NCBI GenBank assembly: GCA_030704615.1
Contig: CM060733.1
Coordinates: 54,312,001-54,376,000 of the forward strand
Length of the DNA: 64,000 bases
DNA from: Takakia lepidozioides
Lineage: Eukaryota; Streptophyta; Takakiopsida; Takakiales; Takakiaceae
Direction of reading: 5' to 3'
This document shows positions 45,481-58,290 of this stretch, one piece after another; positions within the stretch are counted from its first letter, which is position 1, and each line of letters begins with the position of its first letter. The notes under the pieces are model-generated. The model searched no databases. It saw nothing but the letters and a program-made list of their open reading frames with translations, and was not told the origin of the DNA. Made by a program: the position numbers and the translations under genes.

Positions 45481-48384
45481 TTATTCTTAATATTGGGCAG
45501 ACGATTTTCAAACTTGGGCAGCGAGCTACAATGCCTTGAAAATGAAACGGGCAGAGGAGAAACGGGCAATTTCGGAAACGGGCAGCTTCGTTTCTTACTC
45601 AAGGTAACGCCCTGGCCCTTGGTATCAATACTGGTATATTTACTGGAATGAAGTACCTGGGACAGGCGCCTCAAATCCAGGAAAATCCTTGGGCCAGGGC
45701 TTTACCTCTTACGTAAAGAACTAGGGCTGATTTCTCTTTGTAAATTTCTGCGCGTTATCCAGCGTAAGAGCCCGCCCCATGATTACCAGTGCATTACACA
45801 CTCGTGTAATTCACCGGTGCATTACAGGAGTGTGTAATGCTCACTTGCGATATTTCTTTATCTTTACCTCCAAGATCTTTTTTCACGGCAAGCTACCGGC
45901 GGGGAGAAAGCATAAAGGAAGGATGAAAAGATAAGGAAATCATCCCATTTCTTTACGCAGTGTAATGCCCCTCGTGTGGGGCACTCCCGGATTTTCGGGC
46001 CTCCCCGCTGCAGCCCTCGGCGTCCCTCAAATCCGGGAATGCCCTCCACTCAGGGCATTACCCTATACAAAAACGACCAGGTGTCTAAATCCAAAGGCCC
46101 CCTCCTATTTCTAGGCTAGCGCCTCCTGCGCCCCTCTCTTCCCACAGTGTCGGGTCGCCTGACCTTCCCAAACTGGGCAAATGAGTTGGGGTACATAGTC
46201 AGGGAATTTTGTTTTTCCCCGCTATGAGATTCCCTCCTACTGTCTTTAAAAAAGAAAAATTAACGTCAGAAACAGATAGGAACGACGATGGAACATATGG
46301 GAACGGATAAGTATGTCGAGGGAACAATTCGGGAACGACGAAGGAACAGCGTGGGAACGTCGTGGAGGCGCGGCGGTCTCGTGTAAACACTCCTCGCGGG
46401 CAGCCACACCTCCCGCACGTGCCACCATCTCTAACCTGGCCATTGGTGTAAAGTGTAAACACTATGTGACAGACTCGTGGAGCAGCAGCTGCTAGATCGC
46501 TCTCTGCTTCTCTTCTTGCGCGCTCTGGATTACTGTTGTGATCTCCCGTTTTTGTTCTGTAGTTGCCATTGCATTTCTTGGAAGGGACTGTCCGCTGCTG
46601 TCTCCTATCGCACTTCTGTGAATCCGTTTAACCTTGAAAGTTGGTTCGAGCGTTTGGTACAAGGATCCCCTGGTTTCGGCTGCCTTTCTGTGTCTCCTTC
46701 TCCAGCATAGTGAGCATTGTGTTGTGCTTTTTGGACAAAGTTGCTGGCCGTTAAGCCTCGCAGACAGTCTGTGAGTCCGCCATTTTTGAATTTTGTAGGA
46801 CTCTGTATTTCTCACTCCCACACTTTGCTTCGTTTGGTTGTTTTCGTCTCTCTGTCCTTATCACAGTGTTGTCTCTCACTCTTTGCTTCGCCGGAGTGTC
46901 TGGCGTTATTTTTCGCTCATGTATCGAAGTTTCAGGCGCTCAGCTCCCTCTCAGGACGTAGGTGTTGTCATTCACCGCCGTATTGTGTCGGTTATCTCTC
47001 CAGGCGGAAAGAGAACCGCAACGGCACCAGTAGCTTGACCTGGTAAGCTACTCTGGGTGCTCATTCTCAGTTGAGTGATCGTTTTTAGGTGGCAAGACTA
47101 ATCCTCCCGTTGGTACGCTAATCACGTCGTACTCTATACGCACCGTTTCTATGGGATTTAGGAGTATACCTTATATATGAGACATTGAAGTAGCGAGGGC
47201 TCGTATGCAGGTGTAGTGCCCCTTTGATCTTTTCGGGTGTGGACTTCCCCTCAAGGTACTTTCAAATCTCCGTTCATTCGTCTTTTTCATTTGTGGACAT
47301 CACTTTCCTCGCCTGCACCTGATTTTCTCTCCATCATGCTTTTTGACTTGATCTGACAGTCTGTGTCTATGAAGTGTAGATGTTGTACTACGAGTAGGGT
47401 CCATGAAGTCTTACCGTCGTGTGTTAAACAGCTTCATCATCGTTGGAGTCTTTCTCTAAAGTTCTCTTACATGGAAGCTAGGTTTGCATCCTTGTCACCG
47501 CTCTGGAAGAGTGGCATTGTGGGGATCCATTATCTCGAATTCCATCCCTACTGAATTTACGACAGACTGCCCGTTCTCCTTTTCGTTGCGTTTGCAAGAT
47601 TCCCCTATAATCCTTGCTACGAGGATCTTTTAAGTAAGAACTTCCTTGTATCATTGCCACACTCACCGAGCATTGATGCGACTGTTTAAAAAATTATCCT
47701 CGATCTCTAGCATACTGGAACTGGATCTTAACTTTGGCATTGCATTTCTGCTACCGTCGTTGAAGGTGAAGCATCGCCAACATTATGTGCCACAAATCAT
47801 TCTGAATGGTATCCCTTTATGTCATCTTCCAGTTTGATTCATAGCAAGATTTTTATTGCATGCAGAGAAAGTGGAGTCCAGGCACATAAGTGTGGATGCC
47901 AATCGTAGGAGTGTTCCTAACACCCTGTCCATGACTATGGTTTTGTTACTAGCCTTCACCTTTTCTCCACCATGGATCCCGGAAGGTTCTTCCGTGCTAC
48001 CTGAGAGCCAGCATTATCCTGTACCAGGGGATTTTCTCAAAGAAGTTAGAGTGGCCTAGGACAATGCATGTATTTAGTTGGCACTCAATATCCATATGTT
48101 TTCCTCGCAGACATCAATCTGACAATCTTTCTGTTTCAGATGCCCTCTGATGGTAGCAGGGCCAGGGTAGCAAGGAAGACATTAGCTTCAATATAATAGT
48201 AACCATAGTCCAACACCTTATTTCTGAAGTATCCTGATCATCTGGTAATTTCTTGAACCCTTGGGTTCTGGGAAGTGGATGAAGTGGGAGGAGGGTGGAT
48301 TTGGAGCTTAAAGATTCAGGTAGTTTTCAACGCGCATTGAACTGTGCTAATCTACATGTAATGCTCCATGTCATGATTTCACAG
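45481..48384. other. Intergenic or 5' region of the PMT remnant
   Basis: No gene supported. A 13-bp word 'gtgcattaca' occurs in both orientations at 45790-45840. The Cys- and Ser-rich frames at 46477-47046 lack a recognisable domain. The CT-rich stretch after 46490 could be a 5' UTR or promoter of the gene at 48412. Confidence 0.35.
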
Positions 48385-48411
48385 GGGAGACAGGCGACCT
48401 AGAGTTGAAAC

Positions 48412-49668
48412 ATGAAGGAGTTGAAGCCAGGCCTTTTTGGTATGGGCAAGCAGCTGCTGCTGCTAGTTCTCACACTGATAACCCTGTGTGGGATTTCCTT
48501 CTACGCATTCTGCTCCGAAAAGGAGAAAATATTGGAAGAGAACAGGTTAGGAGAGGATGCCATTGAGAAGTCCAACCAATTTAGTTTTGTCTAAATATCT
48601 GGCCTCAGTGACATTCTGTGCCCGTGGCAGATAGTGTGTGACAGAACAGTTGTGCTTCCTGCACACTTTCAATGGTCGATGTGGTGTGTGGTAGCTAATA
48701 GTTGTTTACTTTTGAAATTCTTGTGTGGGATCTAAGTGTGAACTCTGTCATCAGTTGAATCATTTGTTTTCCTTCTTGTGGTTTTGTTGGGGATGCTAAT
48801 GAAGGTGTTTATGAATTTGCTAACAGAGATGGAGGAAGTACGATAGGCATCGCATGGCTTTCAGAGAGCGGCATTGCCCATCCCGTTCTGAGCGACTCCA
48901 ATGTTTGATCGCCCCACCTGAAGGTTACAAAAATCCCAATGTTGTGGCCTAAGAGCATCGACGAATGCTGGTACAAGTAAGTGTTTGTGAAGTCAATATT
49001 GCCTTCATACCCTGCCCATTTCTCTTCCTTCTTTCTCTGCCAACTCAGAAACATTTGTGTGACATTCATATGTGAAGAAGTGAAATCAAGTTCTGAGAGT
49101 AAGTTAAACTAGCTGGTTAAGGCCTCTCTTTTACCCTTCTAGATGTTAAGGCCTCTTTGAACACCTAAAAATTATTGGCACTACATGTTGTCTCACAGTT
49201 TAATGCCATCAAAGTCTGTAGCTCTCCATGGGTCTGACTTCTGGCCTATGTACATCTAGTTGATGCTAGTATGGTTACTTGCTGATTAACTGTACTTAAG
49301 AGGCAATTCCTACAGGAGTGATGCTACACCACGGGCCCCCATTCTGATTTCTTCCTACTCTCCTCCCTTCTCTTCCCTCTTTCATGTCCAGTCTAATTAA
49401 ATGCATGCTTAATGGCCACAAGGCACAGATATTGAAGGTCAAGGAGTGCATCTCCCTCTAGTATCCTCACCTTGATCTAGACTTGAAGTCTTTGTGCAAT
49501 CCATGCTTTGTTGAACTCTTGGGTTGTTACTTTTTCGCTTCCAGAACTGTGCCGTACAAGTGGGATCAATACAGCGAAGCCAATCAAAACTGGTTGAAGA
49601 AGAACGGTGACAGGTTTGTGTTTCCTGGTCTCTCAGTGCTGCTCTACTCTCAGTGCTATCTCCCATAG
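48412..49668 (+). pseudogene. PMT-type (QUA2 family) methyltransferase, truncated
   Basis: Three exon-like pieces. Exon A starts at ATG 48412 after an acceptor TTTCACAG and encodes a type II membrane anchor (LLLLVLTLITLCGISFYAF), ending at the donor at 48546. Exon B (about 48829-48976) reads WRKYDRHRMAFRERHCP, ERLQCLIAPPEGYKNP, then after a one-base frameshift LWPKSIDECWYK, with donor GTAAGT. Exon C (from 49545) reads TVPYKWDQYSEANQNWLKKN, then GDRFVFPG and runs to a stop at 49666. These match plant Golgi methyltransferases linked to pectin (RERHCP, CLIPPPxGYK, WPKSRD, QNWxxxxGDRFxFPGG). The SAM-binding domain that should follow is missing, so it is a broken gene. Confidence 0.8.
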
Positions 49669-49703
49669 CTTTTAGTGTTGTAAGTGCAGGTAAAAGCTAT
49701 GGG
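49662..49703. repeat. 13-bp perfect inverted repeat at the PMT/importin junction
   Basis: CCCATAGCTTTTA (49662-49674) and TAAAAGCTATGGG (49691-49703) flank a 16-base loop exactly where PMT similarity ends and importin similarity begins. Confidence 0.85.
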
Positions 49704-50215
49704 TGATGGAAAGTTGGTGCATGGGAGTGGCGCTCTGCTGAGGCTTCCCTGTATTGCATCCGGGCCATTGCTAAAGCTGTACCATCTTCTGAGGATGTTC
49801 TGATGCCTCGGTAGTTTGCTCAATAATCAGACCAACATTAGGTGCTATGAGTCAAATGTGAAATTTGGATTGGTTTATTTGAGTCTGGTCTTTGTTTCTA
49901 TGCACTGAATGAGTTCACGACAGGAAGTTACAAAGTTCTCTGGCTATAACATGTGCAGGATTTCACTTCACAGCCAGATGTAGCTGATGACTGCTTTTTG
50001 ATGGCTTCACGGTGCATCCGTTACTGCCCCAACTTGCTTGTGCCCACAACAATGTTACCTCCACTCTAAGATTGTGCAATGACTGGCATCACTATCCAAC
50101 ACAGATCTTTTGTCCTGCCATGTTGTGCCAAACAGGATCCCTGTTTCACTTGTAGCATTTCTCCTGAACCTTAGTGACCTTTACAACCTTTTTAAAACTT
50201 TTTGCCAGTTGAGGA
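49690..50215 (+). pseudogene. Transportin-3/MOS14-like importin fragment
   Basis: One frame near 49727 reads EWRSAEASLYCIRAIAKAVP. Another from about 49958 reads DFTSQPDVADDCFLMASRCI, then RYCPNLLVP, a stop, and DCAMTGITIQHR. After a frame change, VAFLLNLSDLYNLF follows. These match two far-apart parts of the importin-beta protein TNPO3 (plant MOS14, which imports SR splicing factors): WxSAEAxLYCIxAI in the N-terminal third, and HPDxADDCFxLASRCIRYCP...DCAMTGITxQHR near the C-terminus. Here only about 200 bp separates them, so the middle is deleted. Stops confirm a pseudogene. Confidence 0.75.
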
Positions 50216-50399
50216 CGAAGATGTAGTCCACATTCCTGCTCCAGCGGATGTGAGGATATTTGAGTTTCACAGTTTTGTTGCTCTTCCGGAGTTCACTCTC
50301 TCCCCAATTATGTGAATATTGCTATCTGCAATTCGATTGTGATCTTTTAAATGAAGTAGTGGTGCTGCTGTATGCAATGAGGTTGTCTTTGCACACACA
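50216..50399. other. Short intergenic gap
   Basis: No recognisable feature. Confidence 0.3.
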
Positions 50400-50745
50400 C
50401 AAGGGGGGCTAATTCCCAGGGGAAAACACCAACCGACCAAGAGGAATGGATTAAAACGAATGGGGAAAACCTCAAAGGGGAAAAACCCCAATGCCTATAA
50501 CTCGAGGGGAAAAAATCACACATTAGGAGAAAAAAACCCACCATGAAAAATCACGGGAAAAAACCACATGGGGAACCCACCAAAGGGAAACCGCAGAAGG
50601 GAAAAAACCACAGAGGGGAAAATCCCGCAGTGGAACCCATCAAAGAAAAACCATAGAAGGGAAAAAAACACTGGGAAAAAACCCCACGGAAAATCCACGG
50701 GGTTTTTTTTCCCAAAAGGTTGCAAGGGAAAGTCCACCAAATTCC
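50400..50745. repeat. GGGGAAAAACC-rich low-complexity tract
   Basis: About 340 bases of words such as 'ggggaaaaaccc', 'gaagggaaaaaaccac' and 'acggaaaatccac' in irregular 15-25-base steps, strongly purine-rich on the plus strand with CC pairs between. Frames on both strands here are compositional. Confidence 0.75.
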
Positions 50746-51900
50746 CTCCGTTGCACAGTTCCCTGTGACTTGTTCTTTTCAATCACTTCAAAAGGGGGAA
50801 AATGTTATTTTTCCTTTAGGGAATGTGCTCGAAGCTCCTTGTAGCTACGTTCTTTGTAACGACAACACCCATGAATTGCCTGATCCCGTTATTCTGTTCA
50901 GAATCTTTCCCCATGTAGAATAGTCTAACGCGAAAACGGACAACGAGATGACACCCCATACGAGATGGCAATCTTCCAATCTTCTAGGTATGGGGTGTTG
51001 TATCTTGTCATGAGCTATTTCTTGAACCTAACTTGTCGGAAGTTCTGAGCTCTTTGATAGTTTCCTGCAAACCACATGCCTGGTAAGTTCGCAATGACTT
51101 GATAGAGGTGTTGTTTGAAAGCAAAATACAGCACACGCCTTGATTGAGGGTTGGGTTACTGAGGGGCAAAAGAGATCTCCATCAAGCATGGGACAATATT
51201 AGATCGAACCTTCTTGGGAATGTTGTGTGCTAGATGTAAAAAGGTCGGTGTGACGGTAGCTATTCTCTTCGACAAGTTTTGCATAAAGCTTAGGCCAACA
51301 CTATTTGGTCAGGGACAGTGGTCTCACTTGGTGGCAGCAGGAGTTTCGAGGCTCAAGCTACCGTAGAACAAGAGGTCAATGTTTGTTGGGCCTCTCACAA
51401 TCTCTTTTGCAAATGGGATTTGGGTAGGTTAAAGTGGGCATTTCCTGCCGCCTAGTTGTTTTCTTCCTGCGACTCTTGGTTCTAACGAGTAAATTTTTTC
51501 CTTCCCCTGCAAATTGGTGGTCTAGTCTGGAATAGACAGATCCTTTCTTGTAAAGAAGACAAGCCCCAACTCAGTTGCACCACATCTATAAAATAACATC
51601 TCTACATTCCTTGATGTTTGAACAAGTGGAAATAAAGAATAAATCATGTTATGAAGTTGACGTGAACCAGTTGCAGATATGTTTGATAAGGAAGGTTAGG
51701 TTTCCACAATTACTATGAATCCAGCTCAAGAATCTTAGTGCAATAGCCAGGGCAGAACTCACCGGTGATAGCAGACGAACGCGTTGAGAGCCTTGAATAA
51801 ACACCTCAAGTAGAGATGAAGACTGCGAGGTTCACAACAAATACATGTTTGGCCTGCAGAGAGAGAACCTCCGACTAAAACCAGAGGAACCCTCAGGCTA
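50746..51900. other. Intergenic, no gene seen
   Basis: No recognised motif in either strand. Confidence 0.4.
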
Positions 51901-51944
51901 TTAATTTTTGGTCCCGGACAGATCACTAGGAAATATGTACCGTC

Positions 51945-52030
51945 TTCTAACGAATTGTGAACCTGTATATACGATGTCACGAATCAAGTTGGAAACACGG
52001 CGTGCAATATAGGGAAGAATACAGCTTGCA
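51945..52030 (-). pseudogene. Importin exon remnant on the opposite strand
   Basis: The minus strand reads ARRVSNLIRDIVYTGS, close to the RVSDLIRDIVYIVGS motif of TNPO3/MOS14 proteins, which in the intact protein precedes WRSAEA. Placed 1.8 kb downstream and inverted relative to 49690-50215, it suggests local rearrangement of one gene. Short, so tentative. Confidence 0.45.
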
Positions 52031-52474
52031 ATGCACAGGGCCGTTGGTCGACGCAGGGCAGAAGCAAAAGCAGATTCTGCTACTTGCAGTGCCCCAGGGG
52101 GGTTAAACTGAAGTCCCTCCTCCCTGTGATTAGCACTGTACAGTGGACACAAGCAATATGCACGTCGCGTGAACGCCCAAGGGTAGATCATGCATCATGC
52201 CCTGGACACTAACTGATGAAGCAACAGACCTGGGCAATGGAATTAAGGCAATAGAGGCCTTTGCGAACTGGTACTAAGTGGCCTGCGACCACAGTGCAGT
52301 GTCATACCTTAAGTAAAAGCTCCTTAAAAGCCATACTTCAGAAGTCGCCTAGCATCCGAGTAGGCGAGCGCAGATCCACCTCGATTCCGACCTGAACATC
52401 ACTTGCTCTTAGATGTGAAACATGCATGAAAATTTGAACTTGTATGTTTAAATTTACAGAAGAAATCCAATATA

Positions 52475-53495
52475 GAGAGAGTGAGCTTGCAAGACAGCTA
52501 GAAACCAGCTGTGCGTGGTATGATTGTGTCTCCAGGTGGAGAGACTAAAACACTAAGGTGGAAGGAGAGGACAGGGTGCTACAACCACGATAACAGTCGC
52601 TGTAGATCATGACCGTAGGCGGGATATTGAAGAGCAATAAATTGAAAAATGCTTGTGTGCCTAATTCGTACGTCCTGGGGTTGTCCAGAGATTTTACAGC
52701 GGGACCGCTTTAGACTTGAATTCTCTCTTCAACCAATAACAGTAGGAACCGAGAATATAAAGCTAGTGAAGGATGGCCCAAGGATATTGGGATTGAGTAA
52801 CGAAAGGCTCCTGTATCTTCATTGGGAGACGGGCTCTGAAAGATTATGCTCTTGATTATGCCATTATCCGATGGACAAGGCTCACTTGAATCTCGGAGAT
52901 AAGATGTCCAATCCTTTTGAGTTCTATGAAACTGATCTGAAAACTTCAGAAGCCCTGGCACCAATTTGGTGTGCGCGAAGTTTCTTTTTGAAGGAGAGGT
53001 ACGTGGACGACTTAGGACCTGGGAAAAGAGAATGACATAGAGGGAGTGAGCTTGCAGAATCCAGCTGTGATGATTTATCTCCAGCTAGGGAGAGTGAAAG
53101 ATCAAGGTGGAAGGAGAGGAGAGGTTGCTGGCGAGATAGTCGCCGGAGATCAATGCGTTAGGCGAATATTGTTCAGACACCTGCTTCATCTCGTACACCA
53201 TCATTGCAATTGGAATTGAAAAGATGCGAACTTGCAATCAAGGCCAGGGGCTACATCCAATGTAGACATTGATTTCAACAACGTGGACCTGCATTAGGAA
53301 CCGAGAATCTAAAACTAGATGGCAGACCTATGATTGAGTAAGCAAAGGGCCCTTTATCTGTTGGGAAACTGACGAGCCGCAGAATCATGCTCTTGTCGTT
53401 GCCATCATCCAACGCTCTCTCCGACGTAATTCGCAGATAAGACAATCCTTTTGAGTTCTGTGTAATCTGATCATGAAAACCTCCTGATCTTAAGC
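52475..53495. repeat. Diverged tandem duplication, ~0.5-kb units
   Basis: 52475-52985 and 53040-53495 share in order 'gagtgagcttgca', 'aaggtggaaggagagga', 'aggaaccgagaat', 'tcatgctctt', 'ttcgcagataag' and 'ccttttgagttct', with many indels. Minus-strand frames in both copies look alike (SYLRDSSEPCPSDNGIIKSI and SYLRITSERALDDGNDKSMI), so it may be a duplicated exon of an unrecognised gene. Confidence 0.65.
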
Positions 53496-56300
53496 CGCAC
53501 GACTTTGGTGAGTGAAGTTTCCCTTGGGAAGAGCTGTGTGGACGATTGAAACCTGAGGTCACCTGAGATCCATAGACATTGCGGACCTTCCACTCCATTG
53601 TAGAATCCCAAAGCAACATGTGAACTGGTCAGCTTTTCAAAGATTCCTTGATTCCACTGTAACCCCGTGCACCTCATGGTCCACAAGAACCATGCATCTG
53701 GTGCGGAGGCTACCACATATTACTTAATAAGAAATTTCCTGCTCCATAATACCGCATGGAGCTCGCTTCCCGAGATACCCAAGAGTCGAATTCCACGCAA
53801 TGGGGCATGAAAGCAGATCATGCGAGAATAGTTAGAGGTATAGGCCCAAACTTTCTGAAGAGCTCCTCATGCAGTGGAGTGGGGTCCTCCAAAGCTCCAA
53901 AGATCATGGGCCAAGCACTAGAGGCTCACATTTATTATGCCACAGTGTTCCTGGATTTTCTATGGTTTGATTCCGAATAGAAAAATGAGAAACGCCCAAC
54001 TTTAGCTAGCAGTTAATTTCTAGTGGGTCCTTCCCCTCTTACATCCCCTCTTCCAATCACTTGCTGTGGCTTTACAAAGGAAGAGATTTTTTTTTTTGAA
54101 GAGCACACAACCATAAAAGTATATTTGAATAGCAATATATTATATGGAAATTGATTTTGTTTTTTTTGAAATTAACACCTAAGGGTGAGTCCGCAATATG
54201 GAAATTTGATGACACTAATATCAACTTACAGACCAATATTGTACTTCACAGAATAAACAAAGAAGGAGAGATGGTACACTTTATGAAATCATTGTTTATA
54301 TCTGGTTTGGTTGTTTGTTACTAAAACTATCTATCAAACCTTCAAGATCTTACTGAATGTTTCATAATCACCTCATTGCAATTTAAGAAAATAAGGGATT
54401 AAGCATTGAATTAGGCTTTATGTTTTTCCTTCAAAATCAAATTGTTCGTTATATCTATATAAAAGAGAAAATAACGTGTTAATTATGTCAATTGATTTAC
54501 TATCTCTTCTTGTGCTCAGTAGTGCACCGTTTCTGAACACCAAACTAGAGACATCAAACACTTGGCATGAGTGATCCGGCAAAGAGATTCAGCTCATGTG
54601 CCGTTTTTTAAGGAGAAGAGGGCAGCAGCTTGCAAGAGGAACTTTAGAGTTGGGTAGGCCAATATAAGTTCGGAGTTTGGGTCGACCTCCTATCTTCACA
54701 AAATTTGGCAGAGCTAGTAGTTCAAGAAATATTAAAAATGTCAATGCCATAAACATTCCCATGTTCTACTAACATCTCAATTTGAAATGTAACTTTAAAG
54801 GTTGACAATTTGATGAGTACCTTCTCAAACTTTCACATAATACAAATATTTGAAAATATATGATAGTAATATCAGGCATGATCATTTTCCCTCATAGAAA
54901 AACTAAAACTATTGAAAATGTTGAAAAACCTTAATCACATCAAATAAAATCTGGGTAAGAATGTTTTTTCAATGAAACTCTACGAAAACTCTAGTAGTAT
55001 CTACTAACATAAAATTGGATGAATATAATGACCCCACACTCAACTCATCACTGCAACTTTGACTAATTACTCTTATTGATATAACTCATTAGAGTAGTTT
55101 TTTGTAGTTTATATTGAATTCATTAAGCACAACTCTCTATTGAAAGTGAAAACAAAACTTGCCAATTAATGCAGTAGCAATTGTTTACTAGACTTCCATG
55201 TTGATGGGTGTTGGTAGTAGATCAGATCAAAATTGGGTGGGCATAAATTCAAAAGTGCATATTATGTGAGCATATTTCAGATACAATAATTTTACATGCT
55301 CACATAGATTTATACGTATGGACATTTATTTTTGTATTTTTGGGGGTTGGAGTTTGGATGGGATTTTAGGTTTAGCATAATGTAGTTCTGTAGCGAACCA
55401 CACATTACATTACACTCTCTTATGTATGGTTTGTCAACGAACCACGCCCAAACTTATTTCATACCTTAACCCGAACCTACATCCGAAGCCACCTTATTGG
55501 TGTTAAACCTATAAAATTCAGCGTAAGTTTGATTATATTCTCATGTACGAATCTAAAAGCAGAGCTCACCCACGCACCAAATCCAGCACATGACTAACAC
55601 CTAATTGGAAAAATATAATTACTCATAATTGTATTATATTGAAATTTTAAATCATTGTGTAAATCATAAACAAGGCTACTATGTAATTTCGGTATGTTGT
55701 AATGATTATGATAGTTCGAACTTGGAGGCTCGGAGTGGTACCTCGTTACTCTGCCTTATGGCTCATTGTAAGGTTATTTTTTCCTTGCCTTTTAATAAAA
55801 TTTCCAGGGCTACAATCTCCCTGTTCATTTTTCTTTATTTTGTTTTTAAACTTGGAATGCACAAAACCTCTGCATTGGCAATTGCATGAGAACAAGACTA
55901 GATGAACATAATTTTTCTATTTTGAGTGCATGTTAATATGGATATTGATTGATAAAGTTTCTATGAAATCCCGCTTGGGTATTAATATAGGGGCAGCTAA
56001 GCTAATAAGTCAGATAGTAATCAATAATATTAATTTAGGGCAATGTATTCTACCACGCAGTTGGTAGGTGGCGGAAAATATTTTTTCAATTAAGCTCCAT
56101 TAACGCCCGCGTTTAAGGACCTACATGTCAAGATGAGTAGTAAGTACAACCTAAAAGGCCATACTTCTCTCGTGCGTAGGGCCCGGAGCAGGCGCGTGGC
56201 TCACAGTACGACCAACCATTGCACCCTTCCGTATGTCTTATGTTGTATTTACCACCTCCTTACGAGTTCAACTGGGTCTTCCGCATCCCTCTGTGTTAGG
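53496..56300. other. Intergenic, AT-rich, no gene seen
   Basis: Stops in all frames; no recognised motif or clear repeat. Confidence 0.45.
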
Positions 56301-56945
56301 ACTACAATAGTGTGTTTGTCGCCATCCTCTCGATTCACTCGGCGTACATCTTCTTCATTGTCCCTACGATAGAGAACGGACTGCGACCCATAACGTCGTC
56401 CGGGATGCAGCAGCTGCGGTTGCTCGTGATGTTGGGATACATGTCATTCGAGAGCAGGTGCACATACTCCCATCGACCCACAATCACCATTCCACTCGAC
56501 GACGGGTTGACATTGTTCTCTCACAAGACGGACTGCGTACATTGGCGGACATAGTCATCACTGATCATACTAGGTCGGATCTCATGCCCCGCACAGCCTC
56601 ATCACAGGGAGTTGCCGCTTCAATAGCTGCACAGGGAAAGGAGCATGACTATCGGGCACGTCATTCCATAGACACATTCCTTCGTTTGGCAGTCGAGATC
56701 TTTGGTTGTTTGCATCATCAGTTCAACGAGTTCCTTCGCACCTGTGCCCATCGTGCAGCAGAAAACAAAAGCCTTGGAAGCCCATACGCCTCTGTTCTTG
56801 TAGCTTTCTTTAGACAATGAGTTTTTGTTGCTTTGCAAAAGGCTCAAGCTCAATCTATTTTATGTCAGGCAGAGGTTGCTGGGGCGGCTTCATCTCATCT
56901 CCCCGCACTTTCTCTTTTATGTTGTCTAACCTTCTTCAGGCTGTA
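56300..56945 (+). pseudogene. Retroelement-derived ORF remnant
   Basis: The frame 56458-56820 reads VDIVLSQDGLRTLADIVITD, ATAAxG-type AASIAAQGKEHDYRARHS and FLRLAVEIFGCLHHQFNEFL, and after a stop at 56818 continues in frame KAQAQSILCQAEVAGAASSH. I recall very similar ends on many repeated ORFs, probably of LINE origin, in bryophyte and other non-seed plant genomes. It is truncated on the left (short frames only at 56133-56450). No RT domain is present here. Confidence 0.55.
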
Positions 56946-57620
56946 GGTGATACTAGAATAGTTTGATTTCTTTCTTTGTGTTAATATATCTAGCTCTACG
57001 AGCTTTGGTTGTTTCCTCTTGGGGACAGTTACACCCATTTGTACAGTCACCCCACTTGGGTCTTTTTATAAAATTATGCAGGGTTTTGTTGTAAAAAAAA
57101 AAACATTCACATTCATAAAATTTTAGTGGACATGGCTGACATTGTCCACGTTAGGCCGCAGCTATCTCAGGCCATTAGAATGTAACCAGCCCTTTTTTTC
57201 TCATTTCTGCCTAGGCGTGGACGTGGCAAAAACTTTTTGGGGGTTAAGTGCAGAGGTGGCGGCTTGTACAATGTCCACCTGGATCCTACCTGGCTATAGG
57301 TAATATATTGTGTGCAATATGGCTACTGGCCGGCAATCGGACGGTCGTGGCAATAGGTGCAGTGGTCGAAACTGTGCTGATTCTTGGTGCAAATGGGGTG
57401 CCTGGCCCTGGATAGTTCCCACGCGAAAAGGGTGGGTCCCATGGTGCTTTTGTGGCACAAGCTGCCCAGGGAACAACAGCCACTATATGGCGAAGTTTTT
57501 TATTTTTGGCCCTTTATTTTTCATAGGGGTGTCGGCCAACTTTTTGGGTGCTTTCTGCTTTTTTTCGCCTAAAACGGTAGGGCTGGTGGTAACGTCCATG
57601 GCTCCCAATTTGAATTTGCG
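56946..57620. other. Intergenic, no gene seen
   Basis: Overlapping frames at 57286-57630 on both strands are GC-rich and lack family motifs. Confidence 0.35.
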
Positions 57621-57627
57621 GACTACT

Positions 57628-58162
57628 TAGCGTACTGGTAAAGGGATGTCGCCATCGTGTCACTCTCCCACAGGCTGAGAGGACGCCAGGCTATATCACG
57701 TAGAGAACTACCGTACTTACCTAGCTTATTAGGCAATAATTAATTCAAAATCAAGTGCCTAATTAAATTTAGAACATTTTTGGAAAATGTGCCTAAAACT
57801 TGGAAACATTTCCTCAAAAATTGTGAAAGTTGTGAGAATTACCTCAACCATAGTTTTTGAGAGAGGTAAAAAACAATTGTTCATTATCATCCAGGGTCGA
57901 CTGTAATACATGCCTAATGTTTGGAAATTACCTAGGTGAGGTGCCTAAATAATAAAAACGAATCTGCCTAATAATATTCTTTTTTAATTAATTATTAGGT
58001 GCGGAAGTGCCTAATGAGCTAGGTAAGTACGGTACCTCCTCCCGCTTTTCCTACCTACTTACCATATTGTGACGCATAGGCCATGGGGCCAAAGAATGAC
58101 AAGTAGGTATTACCGGAAGATGATCGGAGAGTGACCGGCTTGATCCCTTTACCAGTACGCTA
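57628..58162. repeat. 20-bp perfect inverted repeat around MITE B copy 2
   Basis: TAGCGTACTGGTAAAGGGAT (57628-57647) is the exact reverse complement of 58143-58162. The family B MITE lies between. The arms may be ends of an outer element into which the MITE jumped. Confidence 0.75.
57711..58032. mobile_element. TA-flanked MITE, family B copy 2 (322 bp)
   Basis: Ends CCGTACTTACCTAGCTTATT and AATGAGCTAGGTAAGTACGG, flanked by TA (57709-57710, 58033-58034). Very similar to 45139-45478, with one deletion near 57810. Confidence 0.9.
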
Positions 58163-58171
58163 CGCTAGGTA

Positions 58172-58290
58172 CGCCTCGCTTATGGGCTACGACCGGGCTG
58201 TAGCCTGTTCCTACCTGCCGCTCAACCCAAAAGCGTTTCGCCGCAGTCCGGACCGGCTACAGCCCGGTCGTAGCCCATAAACGAGGCGCT
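58172..58290. repeat. Hairpin with ~33-bp arms
   Basis: GCCTCGCTTATGGGCTACGA (continuing CCGGGCTGTAGCC) at 58172-58204 pairs with GGCTACAGCCCGGTCGTAGC (continuing CCATAAACGAGGC) at 58256-58288. One mismatch was seen. Confidence 0.85.
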
